From: Curvibacter lanceolatus ATCC 14669
GTDB lineage: Bacteria; Pseudomonadota; Gammaproteobacteria; Burkholderiales; Burkholderiaceae_C
Direction of reading: 5' to 3'
Length of the DNA stretch: 64,000 bases
Assembly: GCF_000381265.1 (NCBI RefSeq)
Contig: NZ_KB906263.1
Location: 1 to 64,000, forward strand
Made by a program: the position numbers and the translations under genes. Of this stretch, positions 33,954-43,504 are shown in pieces; the first letter of the stretch is position 1; each line of letters opens with the position of its first letter. The notes under the pieces were generated by a model that did no database searches, was not told where the DNA came from, and saw only the letters and a program-made list of their open reading frames with translations.

Positions 33954-35929
33954 AAAGCCTGAAAACCATCCTCCCCCTGCTGCTGCTCAGTGCGATGTTG
34001 GTGCTGATTTACGGCCTCGGGATCCACCATGCCCTGATCTTTGACGATGCCCGGCTGACTGATGGATCGGTCTTCAATCTGTACCAAGGCCTCGCCCTGA
34101 AGGTGCGCATGCTGTCCTATGGCAGCTTTGTCTGGGTGCGGGATCTGCTGGGCGATGGCTGGTGGAAGCAGCGAGCGGTCAACCTGGCCTTCCACCTCGG
34201 CACCGTGTGGCTGGTGTATGGCCTGGCCCGGGCGCTGATCGAGAAGACGGTCTTTCCCGAAGACATGCGGAGCGCCCCCTCGTTCGAAGCCTCGCGCCGC
34301 GCCGCCCTGCTGACAGGCACCGTGGTCTTCGCGCTCAACCCGATGGCGGTGTATGCCGTGGCCTACCTCATCCAGCGCTCCATTCTGATGGCTGCCTTCT
34401 TCACCGCGGCAGCCTGCCTCAGCTTCGTACGGGGACTGACACAAGGGCGAAAGAGCTGGTTCGGCCTGGCTCTGCTCTGCTATGTGCTGGCGCTGCTCTC
34501 GAAAGAGTACGCGGTGACGGCCGTCACCCTGGCCTTGCCGCTGTACGTCTTCCTGGCCCGACCCAGCCGCAAGACCATGGCCTGGATGGCAGCAGCCACG
34601 GCGCTAACGCTGCTGTTGCTCGCCAGCGTATTCGCCACCCGCTACGGCGATCTGCTGGGCCGGATCTTCGAAGACTACGGCAAAGCCTATGCCCGCCAGT
34701 TGGAAACCCTGCAGCCCGGGGTGACGGCCCAAATTTACCCCCTGAGCATCGTCAACGAGATGACACTGTTCTTTCATTACGGGCTGCTCTGGCTGTTTCC
34801 GAATGTCAGCTGGATGTCGATCGACCTGCACCCGGCATTTCCCATGTCACTGCTGGGCTGGCCCCAGAGCGCGGGCGCGCTCGCCTATGTCAGCCTGCTG
34901 ATGATATCGGGCTGGCTGGTGATCCGGCGCGCCGATGTCCTCGGCCTGATGGGCCTGTGCCTGCTGATTCCGCTGCTGCTGTTCGTGACCGAATTCAGCA
35001 CCGTCTGGATCCAGGACCCATTCGTGCTGTACCGCAGCTACCTATGGGCGCTGCCGATCCCGGCCCTCATCGCCGTGCCTTTGACCGGGTTCAGCCCGGG
35101 CAAGGTCCTTTACCCTTTGGCGGCCCTGCTGGCTCTGGTGCTGGGTGGACTGTCGGTCGAACGACTCCAGTCCTTGCAGGACCCCTATTCAGCCTGGGCG
35201 GACGCCGCGGCAAAAGTCGATCTCAAGGCACCAGCCAATGCCGTGGGCCGTTGGCGTCCGATGCTGAACTTCGGTGTGGAGCAACTGAGCAAAGGCGACG
35301 AAGACAGCGCCCTGCAAAGCCTGCGCAATGCCGTTGCCCTCGGTGAGCCCTTTGGCCCCGCGCATACCAATCTAGGCATCGTCCTGCTTCAGCGCAATCA
35401 ACCCGAAGAGGCATTGAAACACTTCGATCTGGCCGCTGAGCAAGGCTACGCCACCGCTGGCTTCTACTTCCAACGCGGAGAGGCCTACTCGCGGCTGAGA
35501 AAGTTTGCGCAGGCCTACGACAGCTATGGTGAATCCCTGAAACGGCCAGCAGAATCGGCTGAAGCGGAAGAGTTGACACATCAGCGGCACGCCAAGGCGG
35601 CAGCGGCTTCGGGGCATCCGGAAGAAGCGATCAAAGAGTATCAAGCCTTGATTCAGAAGCGCCCTGACAAGGACCTGTACGGCATTGAACTGGCCTTGGC
35701 CTACCTGGGCCAGAAGAAGGTTGTCGAAGCCATGGCCCTGCTCGATCCGATCATTGCCCGACGCCCCAGCGCCTTGGCGTATTACGCCAGGGCCGTCGCA
35801 CAATACGTGAAGGGCGACAAGCCAGCCAGCGAGAAAGACATCCGTCAGGCGCTGATGGCCGAGCCGAACAACCCCCTGTTCAAGAACCTGCAAGGCCTGT
35901 TGCAAAGCGAATCCAAGACTCCGCACTGA
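33950..35929 (+). CDS. Multi-span membrane protein with TPR tail (TMTC-like)
   Basis: A 659-residue protein. About ten membrane segments fill residues 1-410, and residues 425-659 hold tetratricopeptide repeats (NAVGRWRPMLNFGVEQLSKG; AHTNLGIVLLQRNQPEEAL; ATAGFYFQRGEAYSRL; EALIQKRPD region). After the first hydrophobic segment comes ALIFDDARLT, resembling the acidic motif of GT-C-fold transferases in the first external loop. A GT-C membrane half with a TPR tail is the layout of eukaryotic TMTC O-mannosyltransferases and similar bacterial proteins. It probably uses the polyprenyl-P-sugar of the preceding gene's GT2 half. The start codon overlaps that gene's stop (ATGA). Confidence 0.78.
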   Translation: MKSLKTILPLLLLSAMLVLIYGLGIHHALIFDDARLTDGSVFNLYQGLALKVRMLSYGSFVWVRDLLGDGWWKQRAVNLAFHLGTVWLVYGLARALIEKTVFPEDMRSAPSFEASRRAALLTGTVVFALNPMAVYAVAYLIQRSILMAAFFTAAACLSFVRGLTQGRKSWFGLALLCYVLALLSKEYAVTAVTLALPLYVFLARPSRKTMAWMAAATALTLLLLASVFATRYGDLLGRIFEDYGKAYARQLETLQPGVTAQIYPLSIVNEMTLFFHYGLLWLFPNVSWMSIDLHPAFPMSLLGWPQSAGALAYVSLLMISGWLVIRRADVLGLMGLCLLIPLLLFVTEFSTVWIQDPFVLYRSYLWALPIPALIAVPLTGFSPGKVLYPLAALLALVLGGLSVERLQSLQDPYSAWADAAAKVDLKAPANAVGRWRPMLNFGVEQLSKGDEDSALQSLRNAVALGEPFGPAHTNLGIVLLQRNQPEEALKHFDLAAEQGYATAGFYFQRGEAYSRLRKFAQAYDSYGESLKRPAESAEAEELTHQRHAKAAAASGHPEEAIKEYQALIQKRPDKDLYGIELALAYLGQKKVVEAMALLDPIIARRPSALAYYARAVAQYVKGDKPASEKDIRQALMAEPNNPLFKNLQGLLQSESKTPH

Positions 35930-35979
35930 TTCCGCCGCCCCTCTTCGACTCTCTTCGCCCGATCTCGCCCCGCTCCGTC

Positions 35980-36360
35980 ATGGCCCAACTACAAATCACC
36001 ACCAGTCTGCTGGGCATCGGCTTGGCCGTGTTCATCCTTTACCTGCTTCGACGCGATCACCTGCACCTGGTGCATGGGCTGTTCTGGATAGGGGTGGCTG
36101 CCTGTGCCGCGATCCTGGGGCTTTGGCCTGGTGTGACCGATCTGTTGGCCAGGACATTCGGGTTCGCCTATCCGCCCGCCCTGGCTTTGTTGCTGGGGAT
36201 GCTGCTGCTCATCATCAAAGCCCTGCATGCAGACATCCAAAGTACTCAGCTCAAACGTGAATTGAAGCGCTTGAACCAACGTATCGCCATGATTGAGGTG
36301 CAATCGGAGCCCATGAATGCACGGTCCGATACTGCAATGTTCACTGAAAGCCATGATTAG
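35980..36360 (+). CDS. DUF2304 domain-containing membrane protein
   Basis: A 126-residue protein of DUF2304 type with three predicted membrane segments (LGIGLAVFILYLL; LFWIGVAACAAILGLWP; LALLLGMLLLIIKAL) and a short coiled coil (LKRELKRLNQRIAMIE) at the C-terminus. DUF2304 genes usually stand beside a GT2 gene of polyprenyl-P-sugar type in polysaccharide clusters, where they are thought to help anchor or assist the transferase. It comes 50 bases after the TPR membrane protein gene and ends this plus-strand run. Confidence 0.85.
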   Translation: MAQLQITTSLLGIGLAVFILYLLRRDHLHLVHGLFWIGVAACAAILGLWPGVTDLLARTFGFAYPPALALLLGMLLLIIKALHADIQSTQLKRELKRLNQRIAMIEVQSEPMNARSDTAMFTESHD

Positions 36361-36531
36361 GGCCGCACGGCCTGAACCCAGAGAGCTGTCTTGATACGCA
36401 CCGCCCCCTGCGGGGTAACCGGAAACGGACAAAGCGCACCGGGGTCAAGATGGGAGCATGGACCGCTCATATGACGTGGATCGCATATGCGTATCCAAGT
36501 GAGAACGCCTGACCGCCTTGACGGCTGAAAC

Positions 36532-38493
36532 TCAAGGCTTGAGCATGTCGTCCAAGACTTCCGTGCGGTCTACGATGGACGCAAAGTATTTAGCACCCAG
36601 CAGTGTGTGGTGCCCCATGTCGTAGAAGTACTTTCCCAGTGTCTTGCTGAGAATTTCACAACTCGAACCACGACAAACATATGCCATCCTGTCGATGACC
36701 TGGATCGAGTGTTCATGGACCAATCGGTCAACCAGCACCTCCAGATTCAGACTGGATTCCTTCCAATCCTCGTTAACGTATTTTCGCGAATGGAAATCCT
36801 GCGCGTATCGCGCGTTGACCGAATCAGAGATCTGATCATATCCATCACCACGCGCAACACCTTCCACGATCAGCCGATCCAGTTTTGTGAAAATGGCTCG
36901 CTCCATCCACGTAAAGACATTCTTACAAACGTAGACCTTCTTTCCATCGCGCTTCGTCTTGACCACAACCGACTCAAGGACCTCAAGATCAGCCTTCGAC
37001 ATCAGCGAGCAATAGACAACAACATCTGCCGCTCGATAATTCGGAGATAGAAAAAGCTCATCATTGATCTCAACGATATTGGCTCCAAATCTGGCCACCT
37101 GAAAATGATCTGACATTTTCCGAGAGAAGCGTAGAACATTATAAAAATCCACACTATGAGAATTTCCAACAACCAGCATTTTCGAGCGCAGATCCCCAGA
37201 ATCAAAAACCATTTCTCGATCCCGAGGAACATTATTAACAGCATAAAATGGTATGCCGTTGATTTCCCGCTGCAGCTCCCAACTCTGACCAATCAGATAA
37301 TAGTTATCCGCAACATAATCAGAATTCCTCTCCAGCGACCTCAAAAAATAGGGCGTTGATCTTTTACCCATGTAGTTATCATAAATTCCATAAGCTGCCG
37401 TAGAAAGTCCCACTAGAGACGCCAGACCCAGAACCCACAAGAGATCTCTCGTACGCCGAAGAAGGGCTCTACGCCGTATCGGGGTTTCAATGAAACGCCA
37501 ACTAAGCCAAGACAGAACCAAGATCCCTGGAATCAACAAGACCAGATTCTCTGGGGCCATATCACCATAGCTTCTAAAACGGGCGAATGAAAAAACTGGT
37601 TGATGCCAGAGGTAGGCGCTGTAACTGAGCAATCCGATGGTGGGGATGGGCCGACTACCGAGCAATCGCCCCCCCCAGGTGTCCGGAAGTGCAAAAAGGA
37701 TCGCTAGCGCGGCACCTACCGTCGGGATCAAGGCTGAAAAACCAGGAAATGGGGTCTTCTCATCATAGAAGAAGACAGAAGCCATCAACATCAACAACCC
37801 CAATGCCGATAAAAAATTCCTACGCCATGTCGGCCAGCGCCCGAGCATAGGCTCGAGTTGGGTGCAGAGAAAACCCAGCATAAACTCCCAAAATCTAGTT
37901 GGCAGCATATAAAAGCCAAAATCCGGCTTATTCATCGCAGCCCATTGAGCAAACAAAATACTAACCAACGCAAGCACAGCCATCAATAAAAATCGACTAC
38001 GCGGCCCCATTCGCGCAGCCAAAATCAGCAAAGCCGGAAATACAATATAATATTGCTCCTCGACACCAAGACTCCAGGTGTGCAGCAATGGCTTCAGTTC
38101 ATTTGACGCATCAAAATACCCCTTCTGACTCCCGAATAAAAAATTTGAAGAAAATGTCAAAACAGCAACGATGCTTTTCGAAAAATCAATCAACTGATTG
38201 GTATAAAACCAGAGCCAAGCTATCGGAATACAAATTAGCGACACCAAAAAAAGCATCGGAATGATTCTTCTAATTCGTCGCAAATAAAAGTCAATCAAGG
38301 AGAAGCGCCCCTGCTCCTTTTCGGATAAAATTATTTTCGAGATCAAATAGCCACTGATGACAAAAAATACATCAACACCGACATAGCCGCCTCGAAACGA
38401 TTCCAGGCCCGCATGAAACAGCATCACAGCCATCACAGAAAATGCCCGAAGCCCATCTATTTCGGGCCGATATATGTGACAGCTCTGCTTCAT
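36532..38493 (-). CDS. Acyltransferase (OafA type) with SGNH domain
   Basis: A 653-residue membrane acyltransferase that would add acyl groups, usually acetyl, to a surface sugar. Residues 9-360 are the acyltransferase-3 core (RPEIDGLRAFSVMAVMLFHA, H27; GGYVGVDVFFVISGYLIS; LLHTWSLGVEEQYY) with about ten membrane helices. Residues 420-640 are an SGNH-like domain with nucleophile Ser in VVGNSHSVDF and the D-x-x-H region in FYDMGHHTLLGAKYF. Its GC content is clearly lower than that of its neighbours, suggesting recent transfer. It is convergent with the DUF2304 gene. Confidence 0.92.
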   Translation of the reverse strand: MKQSCHIYRPEIDGLRAFSVMAVMLFHAGLESFRGGYVGVDVFFVISGYLISKIILSEKEQGRFSLIDFYLRRIRRIIPMLFLVSLICIPIAWLWFYTNQLIDFSKSIVAVLTFSSNFLFGSQKGYFDASNELKPLLHTWSLGVEEQYYIVFPALLILAARMGPRSRFLLMAVLALVSILFAQWAAMNKPDFGFYMLPTRFWEFMLGFLCTQLEPMLGRWPTWRRNFLSALGLLMLMASVFFYDEKTPFPGFSALIPTVGAALAILFALPDTWGGRLLGSRPIPTIGLLSYSAYLWHQPVFSFARFRSYGDMAPENLVLLIPGILVLSWLSWRFIETPIRRRALLRRTRDLLWVLGLASLVGLSTAAYGIYDNYMGKRSTPYFLRSLERNSDYVADNYYLIGQSWELQREINGIPFYAVNNVPRDREMVFDSGDLRSKMLVVGNSHSVDFYNVLRFSRKMSDHFQVARFGANIVEINDELFLSPNYRAADVVVYCSLMSKADLEVLESVVVKTKRDGKKVYVCKNVFTWMERAIFTKLDRLIVEGVARGDGYDQISDSVNARYAQDFHSRKYVNEDWKESSLNLEVLVDRLVHEHSIQVIDRMAYVCRGSSCEILSKTLGKYFYDMGHHTLLGAKYFASIVDRTEVLDDMLKP

Positions 38494-39045
38494 AATCAGG
38501 AATCGAGTTTCAAACCGTTTTCAAATAACGACCAAGTCAGGGAAGCAACACCAATCAGGTCAAAAACCGACCTGATCGGGAATGGGGTGTCAGTTGAGCG
38601 GATGCACCTTTGGCAAGGCCTCAATGTGCTGAAGACAGCACTGACAGCATCGGCCTCCTTGTGGCTCATCCCGCACGCATACATTCGGCACCAATTTTCT
38701 GGACTCAAAGCCCTGTTGTGCATTCACACCAAATGGCACTCAAAATGTTCAGTGGGACAACAGGTCATCTCTCCAGGGCACTCATCAAAACTCAACAACA
38801 GTTTCAAACGCCATGAGACTGAAAGTATCAATGGGCAATGCGTAGTCCACTCCTGGATTCACCAACAACCCGATGCAGGCATCAACCGACGCAAGTGTCA
38901 AGCTCAGGATGCCGAGGGACCTCCAACAGATGAACGCCCGATCTTCTAGGCCGATAGCTTACCGCGGGGACGACACCGTTGACCGCATGCTGAAGACAAC
39001 GGCCCGCACGACCGCGGTTGACTACAGCCCAGACGGCCCATCGAC
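38494..39045. other. Gene-free stretch between acyltransferase and glycosyltransferase genes
   Basis: About 550 bases with GC content between those of the two neighbours. Short open frames exist on both strands (the longest minus-strand one, 38496-38723, is 75 codons), but none looks like a known protein. It would hold the acyltransferase promoter, and the long operon coming from the right would end in or before it. No clear terminator with a T-run was found. Confidence 0.5.
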
Positions 39046-40158
39046 TCACAATGCATCGATTATTTCCTTGAGGGACCGAGCAAACCGATCAGATCCAAAC
39101 AATTGCGCCTGTTGCTCGCAAGCGCAACGTGTAAGGCCGGGATCCATCGCCTCCAGTCGCTCCACCGCGACACATACCGCCTCGGCCGTCGGCGCTCCCT
39201 CGATGAGCCAACCGGTCTCGCCGTGACGAATCGTCTCCAGCAGCCCCCCCTCTGCCACCCCGATCACCGGCTTGCCAGCCGCCATGGACTCCACTGGCGA
39301 CATACCGAAATCCTCATCTACCGGGACGTAGATCGTGGCACGGGCATAGCCGATGAGGTGCTGCATTTCTCGCTCGTCAACCCAGTTGGTGAATTCAATG
39401 TTCGTAACGCCCGATGCCATGGCCTTGAGGCGCTCGAACTGTGATCCGCCCGAAGCCACAATCAGGCGCCGGTCGGGCATCGCCATGAAAGCGTCGATGA
39501 TGATTTCAACTCTTTTGAGCGGCTCCAACCGAGCCACTGATAAGTAATAGCCATGATCACCCAGCCAACGGAATGATCCGATGTCGACAGGGGGGTGCAA
39601 CACCTGCGCCCGCAAGCCCAGGTACCGCTGCATGCGCCGAGCCACATTCTCGGAATTGACCAGCAGGAGATCCATGTGTTTTATCGCTGCTGCATAGCGC
39701 CAGCGAACCACTGCAGTGAACAGATCGAAGAAGGGTCGCAGTATCGGCGCCATCTGCCGTCGATAGTCTTCTCGAAGTTCGTAGGCAAACCTGGGCAGGC
39801 TGTGCCCGTAATAGATCCGCCGGCCGGATTTTTGCCAATGGACGGCCCACGGCGCATAGAAGCCGCTGTAGATGACGATGTCGGCATGCGCCAAAGCCCC
39901 CCCGCCCCAAGCAAAACAAACCATGGCCTCGGGGATCCGGGTCAGCCATCGAGTGAACCAACGCCCAAGGGTTCGCGGCTTCAGACGGGCCGCCGCCAGC
40001 AATGGCAAAACGGTCGGATAGACCCTCGATACCAGCACCTCCACCCCACCCAGGATCTCGGCCCCACCCAAGACCTCGGCCATGACCAGCGTCACCCGCT
40101 CAGCCCCACCGGCCACTTGCAGGTAGTCATAGCAGATGAAACGCGTCCCCGGTCTCAT
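39046..40158 (-). CDS. Glycosyltransferase, GT4 family
   Basis: A 370-residue GT4-type transferase (GT-B fold). The start is set at ATG 40158, which overlaps the previous gene's stop as ATGA; an upstream frame would add 18 residues. The N-terminal half begins RFICYDYLQVAGGAERVTLV, and the sugar-donor half has YLSVARLEPLKRVEIIIDAF and the E-x7-E-like phrase VDEDFGMSPVESMAAGKPVI. A short internal duplication reads GGAEILGGVEVL. It is the last gene of the long minus-strand polysaccharide operon. Confidence 0.87.
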   Translation of the reverse strand: MRPGTRFICYDYLQVAGGAERVTLVMAEVLGGAEILGGVEVLVSRVYPTVLPLLAAARLKPRTLGRWFTRWLTRIPEAMVCFAWGGGALAHADIVIYSGFYAPWAVHWQKSGRRIYYGHSLPRFAYELREDYRRQMAPILRPFFDLFTAVVRWRYAAAIKHMDLLLVNSENVARRMQRYLGLRAQVLHPPVDIGSFRWLGDHGYYLSVARLEPLKRVEIIIDAFMAMPDRRLIVASGGSQFERLKAMASGVTNIEFTNWVDEREMQHLIGYARATIYVPVDEDFGMSPVESMAAGKPVIGVAEGGLLETIRHGETGWLIEGAPTAEAVCVAVERLEAMDPGLTRCACEQQAQLFGSDRFARSLKEIIDAL

Positions 40159-41318
40159 GCGTGCGCCAGCCCATTGAGGGTCGGCAGGAGTTGCTGCAGG
40201 CGCCCCTGCCAACTGCTGGCCAACGCAAAATCCCGTGCTCGCTGCCGATCCACCTGGGCCGACGCCTGGGCCTGCAAAGCCGACCGAAAAGCCTCAGCAC
40301 CATGACACAGCTGCGCCGGATGCTCGAAGGCGCCCAGTTCATCCCAGTAGGTGGCTACCACGGGCAGGCCTGCCGCAAGGTATTCGTAAAGCTTCAGGGG
40401 GTGTACATGATTGACCAGCCCGGGGTACCGCTCACGATCAAACGGAATGATGCCAACCTGGGCGTGCTGCAGGTAGGCGCCCACCAGGCGCTGGGGTCGC
40501 GGCCCCAGCACATGGATGTTAGGTAGACAAGCCACCAATTGATCGGGGCTCAGGGGGCCGATGAGCACGAAATGGAAGTGAGGCAATGCCTTGGCACAGG
40601 CATGGAGCAGCCGAAAGTCAAACCAGGGGCCAAAGGCCCCCACATAAACGGCGATGGGGCCTGTGAGCCCCAGATATTCTTCAGGCCGGGCTTGGGGGGT
40701 CATGAAAACAGACGCATCAATCCCGTTGGGAATCACCTCTACGCGCCGTGCGCCCATCGCCGTCAAAGGCGCCTGCAGGCTGTGGGCAGCGGCCACCACG
40801 CAATCCACCTGGCTGATCAAGCCCCGCTCGACAGCCTGCGCACCCTGGCCGAACCCCCGAAAGCCCGAGTTCAGGTCCGCAGCACGGTAAACCGACGTTC
40901 GGTGGGGCATCGCCTGCAGCCAGAACGGCTGAAAGGCTGTATTGAGAAACAGCACGTCAACTTCAGAGAATCCCTGGCTCCGCAGCAAAGGCATGAGGGC
41001 TGGCGCCGCACTGCGCTGCCAATGGCGCAGGACGCAAGCCCGCTCCAGAGGGAACCGCAGGTCAGGGGCCACCCAGGCATAGGGCACGTAGTGCCAGACT
41101 CCGGTCTCTGGATCACGCTGGCCACCGGCCGCATGGTTGGCGCGGCGACAGTTCAGATCTTGATCCTGGGGCATCAGTCGGTGCAGCGGCGTCAGCGGTG
41201 CCGACACATAGGCAACCTCCCACCCCAGCCGGGCCCATTCGCGGGCAAAGGCATGGCTGCCCACCTGGAACGGAGAGTGCCAGTGGTGGATGGCCGTGAT
41301 CAGGACCTTGCGTCGCAT
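40155..41318 (-). CDS. Glycosyltransferase, GT4-like
   Basis: A 387-residue transferase with GT-B features: LITAIHHWHSPFQVGSHAF at the start, GPIAVYVGAFGPWFDFRLLH for the second Rossmann half, PNIHVLGPRPQRLVGAYL, and HPLKLYEYLAAGLPVVATYW near the donor site. It resembles GT4 enzymes of the group that includes WcaI/TuaH-like proteins. The ATG at 41318 overlaps the stop of the upstream heparinase-like gene by one base (TGATG), which argues against the in-frame upstream codon at 41348. It is coupled by ATGA to the next gene. Confidence 0.85.
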   Translation of the reverse strand: MRRKVLITAIHHWHSPFQVGSHAFAREWARLGWEVAYVSAPLTPLHRLMPQDQDLNCRRANHAAGGQRDPETGVWHYVPYAWVAPDLRFPLERACVLRHWQRSAAPALMPLLRSQGFSEVDVLFLNTAFQPFWLQAMPHRTSVYRAADLNSGFRGFGQGAQAVERGLISQVDCVVAAAHSLQAPLTAMGARRVEVIPNGIDASVFMTPQARPEEYLGLTGPIAVYVGAFGPWFDFRLLHACAKALPHFHFVLIGPLSPDQLVACLPNIHVLGPRPQRLVGAYLQHAQVGIIPFDRERYPGLVNHVHPLKLYEYLAAGLPVVATYWDELGAFEHPAQLCHGAEAFRSALQAQASAQVDRQRARDFALASSWQGRLQQLLPTLNGLAHA

Positions 41319-43504
41319 CAGCCCATGCTCCCTGGCGTCGACAGGCACCAGCCCAAGCGCCCCCGCAGCCCGGTGACCAGCAGCCGAGGGGCCGGCTCAC
41401 TGAGCCCATAGCCCACTGAGACAGCCCCCTCGACCAGCACGGCCTGCCCCGCATCCAGGCGCAGTTGCAGCGACCGGCCCTGGCGGCTTGCCAGCCAGAC
41501 ACCAGGCTGGCTTTCACGCAGCAGGGTTCCTGGCGCCCACTGCCAGTGGACAGCAAACCCACCTTCGAACAGATCCTCGCCCACCAACGCCTCGGGACCG
41601 ATCACCAGCCGGCGCTCGCAGGGGGGCCCGAAACCCTCGTGCCGACCGACCCAGTTCCGAGGCCCGACCTCCATCACGGCGCAAGCGCCTACCCGTTGCA
41701 GGCTGAACAGCCCCAGCCGACCTGGCAACCAGCCGTTCTGCTCGAGTTCGGCCACCGGGGTGTTGTGTGCTGCCGTGGCACGAAACCGGTTGCGCTCCTC
41801 GGGCAGCGGGGTGTAAAGATAGGTCCCTGGGTCGACGATGAAGGCCACGCCGTCGCTGCACACCTCCAGTGAAAGCTGGTCGTTGTGGGCATGCCCCCCC
41901 TGGCCGTTCTGCCCGACGGCGCCGCATCGGACGGCGCACCACAACGCCTTGCCCGGGTAGAGGGTGAGGCCGAAATCAGCGAAGTGCACCATCCCTGCGG
42001 TCTCGGGTTGCTGCTGCGTCGGGGCGATGGAACGGGCTCCGCACAAGGCCTGGATCACGGCAGCATCCACCGAAGCCGGCGATGCAGCAGGCGCCAGCAA
42101 CGCACGGGCCGCCTCGATCAGGTGTCGGTGGTCGGTGTGGCTTTCGGTCCGCAGTGCACCGGCCTTGGTGTCCGGCATCCAGGCCGGCATCAGCTTGAAA
42201 AAGCGTCCGCTGTCGTTGTCGCCGATCTGCACCACCTGTCCGTCTGGTCGGGTGATGGCCCGGGAGAAGCGCTCGATACCCGCCACACAATGGGCCAGGC
42301 GCTCCAGGATGAGGCGTGCCGGCGGCGCGGGCTGTGGCAAGCAGGCCGCAGGATGGGGCCCCGGCCCACGGGCTACCAGAAGCCGCGGCCATTGCTGCAG
42401 GGCCGCCTCCAGCACCCCGGGGTCCAGACCGACCAGCAAGGCGGCTGCAAACACCACCATCTCACCGCTCAGCCGGTGATAGCTGGTGGAGCCCTCGAAG
42501 TTGGCCCCGTCGGGCAGAAACTGCAACTCGCATTCCGTCCACAAGGCCTGGGCGGCGAAGCCCAACCATGCCTGGGCCTCAGGCTCGGCTGGCAACGCCC
42601 GGGCCGCGAACAGCAGGCCGCAGATGTTGGCCAGATAGTGGTTGCTGCGCAGCCCTGGCGACCACTCGAGATTGCCCACGATGTGACGGCCGTGATCGCG
42701 CAGCGCGGCCTGCCACAGGGCCTGGAAGCCGGGCGACAGGCCCGCCTCGGTCGCCTGGAACAACGCCCCCGCCAAAGCCCAGTTCGCGGCTCGGATCGCC
42801 ACGTCCATGGTGCAGCACCAGTTGACGCCAAACCGGGGTGGGTTGGCGGCCATGAAGTCGCAGACCTGATCCTCGAAAGCCTGACGTGCCGAAACGATCA
42901 CAGAGATCTCAGAGCTGGCCAGCGCGTGCAGGGCAATCCAGGGGAGGTGCTGACAGCGGCTCAGTTCCCAAGGCACCTTGACATCGACCCCTGGCCGGTC
43001 GCCATAAACGATGTCTTGGTACCAGACCGAGGCCTCCCAGCGGAATCCGGACTTGAAATCAAGGTGCCAATCCATGCGCTCATAGCCGGGCGACAGGGCC
43101 TGGGTCCAGCGGTGGACGGCGTGGCGGTTGGCCCATGGGGTCCGCCCGTCCGACGCGGACATGGGGCTGGAATAGACGTGGCCGGCCACACCCGGAACCC
43201 GGACTGGCGCCACCACCCGCAGCAGGCCAGACCCGAGCAGATCGACCTGCTGGTCCATGGCTTGCCGCGCCAGGGTGCCCAGGGCCGGCCCATGCGCGGC
43301 CAAAGCCTGGAAATCGGGCCGCAGGGCCCAAGTCCAGGCCCCTTCAGGCCGGCGGATGTCGCCATAGCTGGACCAGAGGCGGTCGTGCAGCCGGAATGCG
43401 CAGGCCCGTACCACACGCACCAGCAACCACCAGGCCTTCTGCACCAGAACGTCGGGCGGCATGCCTCGGGCCAGGCGCCAATAATCCAACAAGGTCAGGC
43501 GCAC
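41318..43504 (-). CDS. Heparinase II/III family protein (first copy)
   Basis: A 728-residue protein of the heparinase II/III group, alpha-toroid plus beta-sandwich. The start is taken as GTG 43504, overlapping the upstream gene by ten bases. Characteristic phrases: VKVPWELSRCQHLPWIALHA, NPPRFGVNWCCTMDVAIRAANW, YHRLSGEMVVFAAALL, GDNDSGRFFKL, HAHNDQLSLEVC and DPGTYLYTPLPEERNRFR. These enzymes cleave uronic acid-containing chains by beta-elimination, but no signal peptide is visible here, so a role in biosynthesis or editing inside the cell is possible. A second copy lies at 53067. Confidence 0.88.
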   Translation of the reverse strand: MRLTLLDYWRLARGMPPDVLVQKAWWLLVRVVRACAFRLHDRLWSSYGDIRRPEGAWTWALRPDFQALAAHGPALGTLARQAMDQQVDLLGSGLLRVVAPVRVPGVAGHVYSSPMSASDGRTPWANRHAVHRWTQALSPGYERMDWHLDFKSGFRWEASVWYQDIVYGDRPGVDVKVPWELSRCQHLPWIALHALASSEISVIVSARQAFEDQVCDFMAANPPRFGVNWCCTMDVAIRAANWALAGALFQATEAGLSPGFQALWQAALRDHGRHIVGNLEWSPGLRSNHYLANICGLLFAARALPAEPEAQAWLGFAAQALWTECELQFLPDGANFEGSTSYHRLSGEMVVFAAALLVGLDPGVLEAALQQWPRLLVARGPGPHPAACLPQPAPPARLILERLAHCVAGIERFSRAITRPDGQVVQIGDNDSGRFFKLMPAWMPDTKAGALRTESHTDHRHLIEAARALLAPAASPASVDAAVIQALCGARSIAPTQQQPETAGMVHFADFGLTLYPGKALWCAVRCGAVGQNGQGGHAHNDQLSLEVCSDGVAFIVDPGTYLYTPLPEERNRFRATAAHNTPVAELEQNGWLPGRLGLFSLQRVGACAVMEVGPRNWVGRHEGFGPPCERRLVIGPEALVGEDLFEGGFAVHWQWAPGTLLRESQPGVWLASRQGRSLQLRLDAGQAVLVEGAVSVGYGLSEPAPRLLVTGLRGRLGWCLSTPGSMG

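Noticed and set aside
38413-38949. 178-codon plus-strand frame in the gene-free stretch
   Set aside because: It overlaps the start of the acyltransferase gene on the other strand and shows no domain or ribosome site; treated as chance.
40046-40082. Repeated short segment (CACCCAGGATCTCGGC / CACCCAAGACCTCGGC) in a glycosyltransferase gene, possible short tandem repeat
   Set aside because: It codes for a small internal duplication in the protein and is only two copies long; not a regulatory or phase-variable repeat.
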